Source: Globodera rostochiensis
Lineage: Eukaryota > Nematoda > Chromadorea > Rhabditida > Heteroderidae
Reading direction: 5' to 3'
DNA: 64,000 nt
Assembly: GCA_018350325.1 (NCBI GenBank)
Contig: JAEVLN010000022.1
Location: 186,001-250,000 of the forward strand
Part shown: positions 47,093 through 59,451 of the stretch, one piece after another
How positions within the stretch are numbered: position 1 is the stretch's first letter
How the letters are laid out: every line of letters starts with the position of its first letter
Translations under genes and position numbers: made by a program
The notes under the pieces: model-generated
Told to the model about the DNA's origin: nothing
What the model saw: the letters and a program-made list of their open reading frames with translations, nothing else
Databases searched by the model: none

Positions 47093-49311
47093 TTCTTCCG
47101 TCCGATGCGGCATTTAAATTTCCCGCCAAATTAATTGTCGGATTAAGCCATTCCAAAAGGGTAAAAGTGCCAAAGCCCAAAATGCATCCGATGAACCAGC
47201 TGAAGAGATGAACAGAGCCAAGGGCCGGCATCACTTTGGGCAAAACGACCTATTTTATAATTCAATAATTAATCCAAATAAATCGAATTGCTTGCAGAAG
47301 CAATTGAAAGCATTCCGGAAATTGCCGGTCGCCACCACCGCATTTGGGTTAAATCCGTTGCTGAACCAATAGCGTCCGTTCACGTCTCGGCTGTACAAGG
47401 TCGGACACCCAAACCGTCTGTTTGCTCGCCTTTTTGGTGAATTTGGGGAAACTTCCGGCAGAAGCAGAGGAAAAGCCTTACGATGTAATAACCGGACACC
47501 AAAATTCCGTGCAATGGCCCAATTAAAGCGCCGAGCACTCCCAAAGCGAAGTGAATGGCTGTCGGGTCGTTGTACCTTCCGAATATTGTCTCAATTTAAT
47601 TTAATTTATTTATTTATTATTAATTATTAATAATTTTAACCAATTCCACGGTGTCAACAAAACGGAAGCGATCGCTGTGATCATTCCTCCGCTCCGCCAA
47701 GAAATGTAATTTGGAGCCAAATTTGAAAAGTCGAAGGCAGGCGAAATAAAATTGGCCACAATATTAATTCCAATAGTGGCGATCAAAAAAAGGGAAATAA
47801 AAAATTACTCCCAAAAAAACAATTAAATTGGGCGATTGGGCGGCCAATTTTAATGAGTTTTGCCTTTGTTAAGCATCCACCGACCGACCACAAAAGTTGT
47901 GCCGCCGGCAATGACTACGGTCAGTCCGGCCCATTCGGCGGCCGTTTGATTTCCGATTTGTTCGACAATTTCAATTGGGTCGGTTATTAGTCGACCGAAC
48001 ACGGGCAAAGTGGCCGAGGTGGTCAGAACGGTGAGCAGAGAGAAGAAAAGGAAATTTACGGGCAGTCCTCGAAAAGAATTTTTTTGAAGAAAAATGCAAA
48101 AATATTTCAATTTTTACCCAACAAATTGCCCAGCTTCACAGTGCCCCACGACTTTGCATAGCGCGAAAAATCGCCAAAATTGAGCATTGGGCCGGAAAAA
48201 TAGGAGACAACCAACGCAATAGCCGTGAACATCACCGGGATGGAGTCGCCGAAGGGCAAAGGGTCGCCTTCATTCAAGAGTCTTGAAGGAAATGCTAATG
48301 CAAACAGAACACTGACCGCTGAAGTTCAAGCTAAGATTGTGAATGCCGGCATTGGCGACCAGATAAAAGGCCAATGCCATCATCACCACGTACACGGCGG
48401 GGCCGGCCCAGTCAATGAACTTTTTGATGGCCTCCATTCCCATCCAGAAAAGCGCCGCCTGAGCGGCCCACATAAAGCCGAAAGAGCACCAGCCAAGCAG
48501 GGACAACCCCAGGAAGCCGTACGACTTAAATTCATTATTTTCATATAAATTAAACAATAAACAATTAAATTAATTAATGTTAATGTCCCTAACAATTGAT
48601 TTTTAGAGAAAGAATTGGTATGAAGGTGTAATACCTGAACATTGTGCAAGAAGGAAAGCGATGGGAAGAATTTGAGTAGGACGAGGAGGAGGGCACGGGA
48701 AGCCAAAAAGGTTTGGACGCCGTACCAGGCAATTGCAATTGAACCCCGAAGCAGTGCCGGAATATTGGCGCCACGGATTCCAAAAATGGCACGATTAATG
48801 ACCGGATACGGCACTCCGGTGACCTAATAAATTAAATTAAAAATATAAAATAAAATAATAAATAAAATAATTTACTTGGCTGGGCTTGGCCACCCAATTG
48901 CAGCAAAAGTGGACGATAAGTATCCCGAGGATAAGAGCAGCTAAAACCTTGAAAAGGCATTTTATATTTATTTTTTAATTATTTTAATTTCGAAAAAGTT
49001 TCATTTATTCCCTCTGAAATTTATACAAATTGTTTGTTTACTTGCCAACCGGCCAAGCGAAGTGAAAAGAGACTTCCGGCAGTTAGGTAACCGGCCACAC
49101 TGTGCACATCTTTATTTGTTCTTTATTATTTAAATTATTATTATTTATTTATTTATTTATTTATTTACAGTATACCGGTCATCCAAACAGCGAAAATATT
49201 GTAAGCATTCCATTTCTGACATTTTAACGGTTTCAGGTCCTCGTTGCAAAGAGAGGGGTCAAATTGTTCATTTCGAATTCGTTTTTTGCGTTGCCATTTC
49301 AATGGATTCAT
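47082..49311 (-). CDS. NCS1-family nucleobase/allantoin permease (bacterial PucI/AllP-like)
   Basis: This is a 12-span symporter of roughly 500 residues that imports purines, pyrimidines, allantoin or hydantoins. ATG 49311 starts MNPLKWQRKKRIRNEQ. NCS1 blocks in order are NIFAVWMTG joined to VHSVAGYLTAGSLFSLRLAG; GVPYPVINRAIFGIRGAN; IAWYGVQTFLASRAL; GPMLNFGDFSRYAKS; GLPVNFLFFSLLTVL; NFISPAFDFSNLAPNYISW; TPWNLFNNPTAIHFALG; IGPLHGILVSGYYIV; and a C-terminus LLEWLNPTINL ending GRKRI, TAA 47084-47082. About nine AT-rich introns with consensus ends interrupt it. Similarity is to the prokaryotic NCS1 branch; NCS1 is well described in bacteria, archaea, fungi and plants, but is not one of the animal SLC families. 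Horizontal transfer is inferred. The spans look intact. Confidence 0.85.
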
Positions 49312-50108
49312 TGTCTTTTACTTTAACGCCATTTTTTGAAATTGCCATATAAAAAATAATAAAAATATAATTTAAAATTGTAAACAAAATAATGAACGAA
49401 TGTTATTCAAAAATCAGCGAAAAATTTCGTTACGACGGCGTAAAGCCACAAAATAATCAAATGATCAGCAGAAGAAAAGGTGGAAAAGCAAACTTTGTTG
49501 GTTAAACAAACACAAAAAATCATTTATTTTACAGGGCAAAAGTCTTTAGAATCGGAAAAAGAATTTAATATGTAATTTTCGTCCTTCTGATCACTTTGCT
49601 ACTAATTTTGATCAGCCTTCTATTAAGTTTTGATTGTTTGACTGAAACGAGAAAAATTTCTGTCTGCGGGAACGATTCACAACTTTTTGGTCGATTGATT
49701 GATTACGAATAAAAATGTTGGAATGGAATGGATTATATTTTTTATTCTATCAACACAAATGGTATTCGAATTAAATTGGATTTTTACAAATTAAAATATC
49801 CTGTTTTGAATCTGTATTACCATGTATAGGTAATGTTTTCTAATTTTTGGACTCCCAATGTCCTTTTATTTAATATTAATACAAAGAATTTTCCATGCCA
49901 ATTACTTTTATTTATTTATTTGATTTAAATGTATCGGAAGAAAAGATAATGCATTGACAAAAATAGTCTGTTTTGTCTCAGGAATGGACTTAAAAGAGTT
50001 GAAAGGTTTTGGGTGAGTAAGAAACTTGGATAAGCGGCCACTGTTTTTGAAAGGTAAATAATCGCTTCGATAATAATTCCAAATTCAAATTCAATTCAGT
50101 CCCGCTTA
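49312..50108. other. Intergenic, AT-rich
   Basis: This lies between the NCS1 start and the RhoGEF 3' end, both on the minus strand. No ORF of note. It contains the presumed NCS1 promoter; no motif was named. Confidence 0.45.
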
Positions 50109-53006
50109 TCACATTAGCATCGCCAAACGTCGTTCTGCCGGCGTCGGTGGCTGTGGGCGGGGCCTTTCGCGCAACGCCTCCAGCCACAGACCTTTTGTGG
50201 CCGGGTCGGGACAGCTAAAAACGTACTCCCGAGCTTGGCCGGACAGTTTGAACGCATTCTTAAACGACGCGCCGGTGATCGGCTCTGAAAAGCGAGAAAT
50301 TCTTTTTTCAAAATCGGCCAAACCTTTGCCGTCGTGCAATTCCTGGACGGACGTGCCGTGGAGGGCCATTCTCTCCTTGAACACCAGCTGGTTCCTCCTC
50401 AGCACGTCCCGTCGGCACAACACAACGGTCTGGTCGAACAAATAGACGTGCACACTCTTCACCCACTGCAGTTGTGCACGCCACAGCGTGCGACAGTGCA
50501 ATTCGCCGTTGATCAGCATCCGGTGATTACTCTCCACCAAATCAGGGCCCTTAATTAAGTCATTATGTTCGTTCATTTGACAATATCCAAAATCAAAATG
50601 ATTAAAAAAACTCACACGAAATCCGTGAACGCTTTTTTGCCAAAGCCAAATCTTTTGGATGGCGTCAACGCGACGCTTTCCATCATTGACTTGTGCGGCC
50701 ACTTGTCGCATAGTTCGTTGGGCCAATTCAAGTGCCAATCTTAAATTTTGAAATTTATAAAACAATTCAATCCATTTCAAAGAAGTAAGCCCGAGAGCGT
50801 CTTTTCGGTGTTGGCACCTGTCCGGATGTCCTGCGGGAGTTGCCTTGAGCAGTTCGAGCAGTTGCAGAGGATATCGACAAATCCGCTGGACGGGCGTCAA
50901 CAAAACGCTGTCGAGGCTAAGGGCCGGCATTCCACGGAGAAGACGGCACGCCTTTGAAACTAAATTTAAATTTGAAAACTGAAAAAGAAAACACCTCGAA
51001 AAAGTGCAGAAATTGGGGTTGTTGTTCCAGAGTGACCAGTTCAGTGCAGGACAACGTCCGATTGTTGCAGTAATCGGTGTAAATGCCAAATTGTTGACAC
51101 TGTCATGAAGATTTATTTTGCTTTTTCTCAATATTCCCCTCACATTTCTCAAAAACACATTGGCCACTGCGCTCTGTTCGGGTTCCTTCTCGTCCAGTTC
51201 CGTCTCCAACTCGTGGAGCAGTCGAGAGTGCAGCATGAGTATCATCTGCAGGTTGCCAAATATGCGCTGGACCCTTTCCTCGGGGAACAATTCCCGACGT
51301 CGCCGACACTGCTCCAGGAAACCCTTCAATAAATTTTTAAGTTTTCAAAAATTTGGTCTCGAAGTTGACGAAGTGCCTGCACGAGGTTGTGTAGCAGTCG
51401 TACGTATTCCCTCTCTGTGCTGATCAACTCCTGCACAATTCTTCGTCTCAACATTCGCATTTCGGGCGAAGGAAATCCATCGGACGGATCGAATTTGTGC
51501 GACGCCTCCAATTGCCCGCCGGCACAGAGTTTACACAAGTCCCGATTCCTCGGCTAAATTCTTTGAAAGTCCCGACCATTTTATAAAGCAAATTACCCGG
51601 ACATACGAAGCCGGAAACCATCCGCTGCGGGGCCCGCAGACGCCGTACCAAAGTTGAGGTGAGGGACAGTCGAGCACGGCCACCTCTTCCCCGGCACGGA
51701 ATGGCAGCTCATCACGAAGCATTGCGACATGTTCCCAAACCTGAAATTGGAATTAAATTAAAAATAAATAAATAATATATTAAATTAAAATTAACGACCG
51801 CTTCAGCGAGGAAAAGAATTCCGCTTCCGCTGGGAGGGGAAGAAGACGCCGCGGAGCAACACGCGACGCCCCAACCGTTCACTTCGCCTCCGTCCTCACT
51901 GCTACTCGCTGTGGTCGTTAAACTGCCAGCCGAATGAGTGCTAATTTGTAAGTTTATGGTCAGAAGCGGAATTAAAACCCAAAAAGTTCCATTCCAACAG
52001 ATTAACAACAAGTACCTGCTCCGCACGCCGCTGTCCTGGGAACATCCGCAGCTGCTCTTCTTGCCCTTTTGCGGCACTGCCATCATTTCCATCTTGTCAT
52101 TCCTACCACCCCACATCGACGTGCCGTTCCCCACCTTCGTGTAATCGAATGCTGTGCCGATCTGTGAAGAAGCGAAGGATGACGTGGACGAGTTCATCTT
52201 TGTTGTTGAATTTGTTGTTGTTGTGGTGGACATTGTTGCGGCTGTGCCGCTCTCATCCGTGCAGCAGTCCTCGTCGATGAAATCGTTCAGTTCCGAATGA
52301 TCAATGTGATGGTTGTGTTGCTGGTGATGATTGGTCGCTGTATTGACAGCCAACTCGCGGATTCGAGTGCCCGGTTGAGAGCGTGAGCGACGTTTGTGAG
52401 AGGAGAAGGCTGAGGAGGGAGGGGAGCAGCAGCCGTTCTGTTGCTGCGGCTGCTGCTGCTGACGGGAGTCCGTCACGTCGTCCTGTGAATTAAATAAATC
52501 GTAAATAAAAAATGTAAAAATAAAATGTCTATTGAAAATGATAGGCATTTTTGTTAAGTGTCAATTTTATTTTTTGATCTTTTATAAATTATAATGTTTA
52601 ACAATACTATTCTTTTATGATGTAATAGGTAGTTATTTCGTGCTAAAGCTTATCGATTTGATCAGAAAATGACCGAAAGGAAAGAAGTGGAGAAGCTGAT
52701 TGATTTACTTTGATAATGGGCGATGGAATGAGTTGGGTTGGGCTGTGTTGGGATGCACATTAAAGCATTAATCGTCCACCTGATTGACCGGGAATTTCCC
52801 GGGGCGGAGATGGGCCGGAGGCAGTGGAAGTCGCGATGGTCGAGGCATGTCCAACAGACACAGAAGGTCCCCCGGGGGTACGGAAGAGGAAGAAGCTGTT
52901 GAACAATCCCGGAGGGGCTGCCAAAAGTGTTGATCTCGTTGCTGGGGAGAATGATGACGAAAAGGGCGGTGGATGTCGTCGTCAACGAAAAAATAGCTGG
53001 AGCCCT
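50109..53006 (-). CDS. RhoGEF with SH3-DH-PH order (Asef/collybistin type)
   Basis: This protein activates Rho-family GTPases by nucleotide exchange. Exons from the 5' side: 53006-52785 (GSSYFFVDDDIHRPF...), a Ser/Thr/Gln/Asn-rich linker (52485-51800), then the SH3 domain ALRDELPFRAGEEVAVLD...LWYG...GWFPASYVR (about 51740-51590). The DH domain begins RRRIVQELISTEREYVRLL and includes FLRNVRG, LLTPVQRICRYPLQLLELLK and QVNDGKRRVDAIQ. The PH domain has LINGELHCRT, VYLFDQTVVLCRRD and FKLSGQAREYVFSC, ending LAMLM at about 50109. SH3 before DH-PH and the LLTPVQRICRYPLQL motif fit ARHGEF4/ARHGEF9/SPATA13. An autoinhibitory SH3-DH contact is known for Asef; whether it holds here is inference. Confidence 0.87.
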
Positions 53007-55117
53007 GAGGATTGAAGAAGATTAAAGCAAAGATAAAGGCAACGTTTGCAAAGGCACAGAACGAGTTTCAAACAAAAAAAGGAGGGGGGGGGGGGGGGGG
53101 AAATCGTTCTTATTTTAAACTGTCTTCACATAATGAATAATTATTGTGAATTAATTGTGAATTAATAATGAAATAATTATTAATTAATGTTCGCATTTCG
53201 TTTCTTTTGCGCCCGAGGCGAATTCTCATCAAAGAAGGGCACACAAAAGGGGGGGGGGAGGCGATTTAATTATCTCGGCGGTTTAAATTGGTGGGAGACA
53301 ATGGCAAATGAATGTGATGAAGTGGCAGGCGAATGGAACGCTTTTATGCAACGGATCGGCGGAGAGCGGCGGCGCATTTGGGGGAAAGCAAAAAAGAAAT
53401 AAATGCTTTTTGTGTGAAGCATCGTTTTAAACTGTTTTGGTTCGATAGGCTAATGAAGCCGATTGACAAGGGCATCAATCACAGCATTAGTTGTGAAACT
53501 CTTGAATTACTATAATTAATAAAACAATAAAGAATAAAATGATTGACAATGATTTAATGAAGCGCTAATAACAAACAAATAATGCAATATTGTTGAGGTA
53601 AAAAGGTCGGTCGATCGTCCAATCATTAGATAATGGGAGGGGAGGGGGGCTATTCAATGCAGCAACAAACACAACATTTCCGTTACATTAATTTGTATGG
53701 GCGGGCGGTTGCTGAATAAATGTGTCACTCACTAAACGCCGCCGCCAGCCATAAATGAATAAATATGGCTGACAAATGAATAAATGGTGGGGATCAATTT
53801 ATGTGCACAACTGCAAGGCGTCCAACGATTGGGGGGAGTCGCTCTCGACAGAATGACCGACCGACCGGACGGCCAGTCGAGAATTGATCCAACCCGGGAG
53901 GAAGAACATTCTCAAAATAGTCGGCGCACTTGGAAAAGTGCAACTTGACGCTGTGCGCGGGGAGAGGGGAGAAGGGAGGGCGGGGGCGGCGGGGGAGGGA
54001 AGACGGCGAGCGCCCCGCCGTCCGTTAAGAAAAATGGGGGGGGGGGGGGGTAAAAATCGACAAAATCGGATCCTGGACAAACACAGAAGACCCCCCCCCC
54101 CAAACTGTGCACCCCACTAACCCACCAACCGTCACAAATCCCCGCCATTCATTTGGGGGAAGTTCCCTGCCCCTTTCTTTACTCCCGTATTGTCGAACGA
54201 CGAATTGAGCGTTTCTGAGTGATTGGACTGTGATTGTGAGGTGTGCCCCCGGGGGAAATGAATGTGGGAATTAGGGCGAGAATTGAAGTGCTGCAGGGGA
54301 CGAAGGGAATGAATTGGTTGGAAAGAGCATTCGAACAGTCCCTACAAAACATATAAACAGCTAACCTCCGCCAACCCAACCATTCCAATCGAACAGAGTC
54401 AGGCAGTCTCATCTTCGCCCGCCGATGGGCTGGCAGAAATGCACAAGGTCGATTGGAATTGTTTGAATTGAGAGGGGGGAGGGGGGAGGGGGGGGGGAGA
54501 AGGGGGGGGGCTGCTTGTCGAATGGCTGGGGCAGCAAATTGGGCAGACAAACGGGCAAAATTGGGATAGATTTGGGATGGGAGAAAATTGTTGGGGAAAT
54601 TGGGGGGGGCGATCATCGATTGTTTATTATAGAAGGATGAATGGGGCAAAGTGGGGGGGGGGGAGGGGAGGGGGGGGGGGAGGGGGGGGGGGAGGGGGGG
54701 GGGGACAAATTACAGAAGGTAAATTTATGGCTGACCAACGGTTTTCGAGTTCATCAGAACAACAACTGAACTGCTTCAGGACGTGGCGGGCAGTCGAAGG
54801 GTCAAAAATAATTATTTTCAAACACTTTTTATGTAATTAACATAAAATGTGTTCGCCGCCTATTGTTGTGCTTAAATACACTAGCAAAGAAAGGATAACG
54901 TTAAACATTTATGAAAAGGTCTCAAAAGTTTGGCTTCAGTTGAAAAGCATTGCCCAAACCCTCCCGCCGTCCGTTCATTGAAACACTCAAAAAAAGTGAA
55001 CAATTGAATGGTTAATTGTGCCATTGTTGAGGTTTTTGTTTTTGCTTTTGTTGGAGAATAACCGGGCAAAAATTTGAGCTATTCAATAAGAACATTAGCG
55101 AATGAAAGAATATATAC
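53007..55117. other. G-tract-rich stretch, probable RhoGEF intron(s)
   Basis: Long G runs occur at about 53083-53100, 54040-54051 and 54471-54510, with a very long interrupted run at 54650-54706. Minus-strand pieces such as MRLPDSVRLEWLGWRR (about 54360-54410) and DYFENVLPPGLDQF (about 53870-53915) might be exons, but I cannot place them. Confidence 0.4.
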
Positions 55118-57876
55118 CTTGATCATCTCAAGGCCGGCCAAAGTGTCGTCCAACCGAACGATCAGTGCCGATCTGACCCTTCTCGGCAGTTTTGGCGAAG
55201 TTTGAATTGGCAAAATTCGGACCAGCGACGGCCTACGGGTGCCGCCATTCTCAATGAGCGTATAAAATGGTTCGGTTGAAGAATATGGAGAAAAGGGAGG
55301 AAGTTGGATGCATTTGGAGGTGCTTTGGTTATTTGGCAAGGAATGGGATTATGGAGGTATTATTTTGGATGGATGTTTTGGTTTTGGAAGGTGCAAAAAT
55401 TGGGGTTTGGGTTTTGGGTGGAATTTGAAAGGGATGAAAGGGGAAATTGCGGGGGGGGGGGGGAGATGAAAGGTGGGAGAGGGGGGGGGGGACTTAATGA
55501 GGGAGGGGGGGGGGGGGGAAGAGAAAGACGGACGGAGTCGAAGAAAAAGCGAAGAAAGTTTTCGGGCGGACGGACACGGAAGAAGAAAAGCAGCAGATGA
55601 CGCCCCACTCATTAGAGCAAAGTTGGGGAAGTGAAAGAGGAGGCGAAACACCGGGGGGGGGGGGGGGGGGGTCGATGTTGTTTCAGAGAGGAGAGGATGA
55701 AATGATGATCTGCGGCGGGGGGAGGGTGGACAAGCGGTGGAAAGAATTACTAATTGATGGACGATTATGATTGCCAATCCAATTGCATCCGCTAATTGAT
55801 CGGTTGGCTCCACTCCAAGAACATTAATTGACCAGAGGAAATTGTGCCAAGACGATGTTTTCTCCATTTAGTTAATAAATTGCCCATTTTTAAAAGCATT
55901 TGCCGAAAGTAAAATCAAACCGCATAACCCGCCCACCGGTTGATCAACCAAAGTGCAACTTTTTGCACTTTGAGAATCCCCCCCCTTCTCCGCAATGTTC
56001 GACTGACCCCCCCCCCCCATTTACCCCTCCCCCTCCCCCCTCCCCACGCCGATACATTTAGCGAAAGAATCGCCATCGCCGTTGTCCGTCAAAAATGCGG
56101 ATGTACCACCCACCCACCGCGCTAACATTGTTGCACTTAAATGTCATTACCCCCTCCCCCCCCCCCGACCCCTTCCAATTTCATGCGCTTTTCCCTATCC
56201 CCATTTGCACTCGCACGCTTTTATCCGTTACTTTCCCATAATTTTCTGCTCTATTAGCCCTTAATTCCCCCCCCCCCCCGCCGCAGGCAAAACGTGTTTT
56301 TGAGGACCTTCTGACACCTGCTGACTATGTTAAGGTGCGTGCCATCCATCCCACTTCAGCGGGAAAGAGCGTTGCCTGTCAAAGGCTTTGTCATTTGTGC
56401 CCTCTTCACTCCCTTCGGGCGAGCCTTTGTTAATAATGGTTTAAGAGACAAAAGGAACGCCTGAGGCTATCTATTAAAGACATTGTGACCAATGGATGAA
56501 GCAAAGAGGGGGAAGAGGGGGGGGGGGGACGGACGGCACGATAAATAAATAATAAATAATAAAATAATATAAACTCGTTCTGATCCATGGAAAAATGAAT
56601 GAGGAAGCCGATGGATTTTCGGTGACCACATAAAGTGTATCGATCTTTATCAAGCTTTCCTACCTGGGCGATGTCGATGGAGCCGTTGTTCAGCGCTTCG
56701 ACGAGGCTCAGCCGCCGAGTCCGACTTGGCCTTAGGTCGTCTTCCCCGTGGTGGTGAACTTTTGGCCAAATCATAGCCAATTTATTATTTGTGCGACTTG
56801 AAGCTGCGACACGGACCGGGTCGGCAAAAAGGCCAAACTAAAAAATCAAAAATATGTAAAAATTTGTTATTTATCAATAATGCTATAAAACCATAAAACC
56901 TAAAAGAGCCATTTTGTAAATGAAACAAATGTGTTCTTTTTGGTAAAATCTTAAATCGGAGATATAATTATGTATAATCTATGTTAACTCCGATGCTAGT
57001 TCATGTCGGCCGACTAAAAAGGATGCTAATATTGTTAGCATCAAAAGTTTCGTATTCAATGGAGGAGTTAAAGCATTTGTAAAGCGGAGAGAATTGGGGG
57101 GGGGGGGGACAATGGGATTTGGGGAATTTGGGGTCGCCGCAGCATCGGATTAATGCGCGAGAGTGGGGGGGGGGCACATAAACAAAAGGTACTTGTCGGG
57201 AGGGTCGGGGGGGGGGGCTAATGACCTTCACCACACTGACGGGAGGGCTCACAAATAAACTGACCAAATTGAACTCGTCCGCAGTCTCCACGGCCACCAG
57301 ACTTGCCCGGAAGGGATGGCGGCTTTGAGTTATTGGCATTCGATACTTTTTATGTAAACTTCTAAAAATGGGGCAAATTTTATGCAAAGCAAAGGCGATT
57401 GATGGCCTATTCCGTCGTTTTATTATTTTTAGTCAGTCATCGCGTCTTTATGTTTGCTTTTCTCGAATTTGTGAAGTCGGGCCGAGCCCATAGTAAAGTA
57501 TAATGTTGAAGGTTGACGTTAGAACAAAATTTAATCGAAAATAATTCCAACGAATTTGGTTTATGGGAGTTTTAAAGTAAAAGATTTTTGTCCGTCCTCC
57601 TTTCTCCTTTTTGCATTGACCACATCGTTTTGCCCCAAATCGCCCCTCGGGGGTCCTTCCGCAGCTTTTTCTCCACTTACGACATCGATGCTATTTATTT
57701 CCATAGCAATAAGCGTATGAATTGAAAAATTGGACGCGGGGGGGGCGGAGGACGATGAGCGAAGAGAAGCAATAAAATAACTGTAAGGAGACCCCTGGGG
57801 GGAGGGGGGCCCGGGGGGGTGTCTTTGTGTTGTACCCATTGGCATCGTCGTCAGTGCATTCCCTTCCTTCACTCAT
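55118..57876 (-). CDS. Probable 5' exons of the RhoGEF gene (or a separate gene)
   Basis: Four exon-like segments on the minus strand have consensus splice ends and compatible phases. They are a first segment near 57876 (MSEGRECTDDDANG, or a reading ending MEINSIDV before GTAAGT at about 57683); 57265-57350 (MPITQSRHPFRASLVAVETA); 56664-56837 (FGLFADPVRV ... RRLSLVEALNNGSIDIAQ); and 55118-about 55253 (GGTRRPSLVRILPIQTSPK ... LDDTLAGLEMIK). The last ends in phase 0, matching the phase-0 start of the exon at 53006. I recognise no domain. Gene membership is inferred from strand, order and phase. Introns hold G tracts (56518-56529, 57097-57110, 57161-57174). Confidence 0.4.
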
Positions 57877-59220
57877 TTTAGCACATTTTTAAAATATAAC
57901 ATTTTTTTTATTAGCACATTCATAAATTTTGTTTTTTAATTTATTGTTGCAAAGATTTTTGGAATAATTAATAATTAAAAAATAAGCGTTTTGTTTTCGA
58001 TGGAGGCAAACTCTGCCGAATGTGTCTCTTTTCTTAAAGAATTAATGGAGAGAGCCCAACTGTTGTTGTTAGTGGTCAATGTAAAGTGAATTAATGTTGT
58101 CGTCGGCGGTTCGTAAGCATAGAATTGGGGTATCCTCCGGAACGTCCTTTTTGTGGGGGGGGGGGGGGTTGGATTACATCGCCGGAGGGCAATCGGAGGC
58201 AATTGCTATGGCCAAAGGAGATGGACAAACAAACGCTTGAAGGACGGGGTAAAGGGAAGCGAACTTTGGGGAGGGGGGGACAACTCCCGCGCTATTCTCT
58301 TCCATCCAACAGTGTTGGGATGAGATTGGTGGTGGTTGGTGGATCGTCTTTCTTCCCCCCCCCCCCTCCTCCCCCCCCCCCTCTCGCCCTTTCGCCAAAA
58401 AAAGCAAAAGCCCTGCAGCTCCTCTCCGAAGGGGAAGAGGGGTTCCTCTCCTCTCTTTCTCCCCCCCCCTCAACAATCATTCCCTCCCTCCCCCTCCCCC
58501 TGCCCCCTGCCGTTACGCCATTTGCCCTCAGGGCTAGCGGAGGCGGTCCGTCCCTCCGGCGCGGAAGTTGAGATGGTGTGGGGGGGGGGCTTTTGTGATT
58601 GATTGTCGCCAATTCTGTCCGCGCCGCGCTTTTCCGTCTCTGGGCGGAGAAGCTGGGGGTTGCGGGCAATAAAACTACATTTGGAGGGCGGGGGGGGGGG
58701 TGGTCGTCAAACATTGCTTGAGGTGGGCAGCTGAGCGAGATGATGAAGACGGACGACGACGAGAAGGAGGAGGAGGAAGGAATTTGCCCCTTTGCTGCCA
58801 GCTGATGTTGAACAGCAACTTTTCCCCTCCGGCGGAATGTTGCCTCCCCCCCCCCTCCAGCGCTTCCCCAACCAATTCATTGATCGTGCAAAACCGCGCT
58901 CTCATCTCATCATAACTCATAATAATAGTGAGAAAGTGAGGGCCGGTCGAATGATGAATGAACGAATCGGAGGTTCGCAAAAAGAGGGAACTTTTGTTGG
59001 CCATTGAAGACAAACATTTGAACTGTGTAACCAACCAACATTCTTAGAGCATTCTGATCACATTTATCACGTAAAAAGTGTAAATTATGTAAAATTTTGT
59101 CAAAAAAGGGCGTTAAAATGAAAAACTTAGGTTAATTATTCGGTCTATACATAGAGGGCAACTCGATGTGCAAATGTTTACTTTGTTTTAAATTGTCACT
59201 AATTGACCTTTCTCCAATTT
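57877..59220. other. Non-coding, homopolymer-rich
   Basis: G or C runs lie at about 58136-58149, 58356-58382, 58460-58470, 58579-58590 and 58690-58701. Overlapping ORFs on both strands here are low-complexity Pro/Gly/Arg shadows. No gene supported. Confidence 0.45.
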
Positions 59221-59451
59221 TCACTCAAATTTTTTCTCAACAAAATGATGCAATGAAAAAACATCATCGTTAAAATTGTTTTTTTGGTATAATTTTTTAA
59301 AATCTTTGATGAGCTGCTTATGATTAGGGAGCGGATTTATATAAAATTGCATATTTTTAGTGCGATTTAATTTAGATGTTTTGTTACGTAGGTTATCTTC
59401 GCCATAACTTAAAAGTTGCAAAATAAATAAAAAGTTTAGCTTTAATGCCAT
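59221..59451 (-). CDS. Putative small secreted peptide, 76 residues
   Basis: This is a single-exon ORF from ATG 59451 to a stop at 59221. It begins MALKLNFLFILQLLSYG, a short hydrophobic stretch fitting a signal peptide. The mature part is rich in Lys, Asn and Phe (KSKLNRTKNMQFYINPL-like, then KKLYQKNNFNDDVFSLHHF) and has no cysteine. I recognise no family. Length and a signal-like start fit a secreted product, but AT-rich DNA can give such ORFs by chance. It lies downstream of the dehydrogenase fragment on the same strand. Confidence 0.3.
   Translation of the reverse strand: MALKLNFLFILQLLSYGEDNLRNKTSKLNRTKNMQFYINPLPNHKQLIKDFKKLYQKNNFNDDVFSLHHFVEKKFE

Noticed and set aside
55349..55867. 172-residue minus ORF rich in Pro and Ser
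   Set aside because: Low-complexity reading through C runs. Only the neighbouring segment at 55118-55253 has exon character.
58125..58714. Several overlapping ORFs of 90-150 residues
   Set aside because: Homopolymer-driven low complexity on both strands, no domain.
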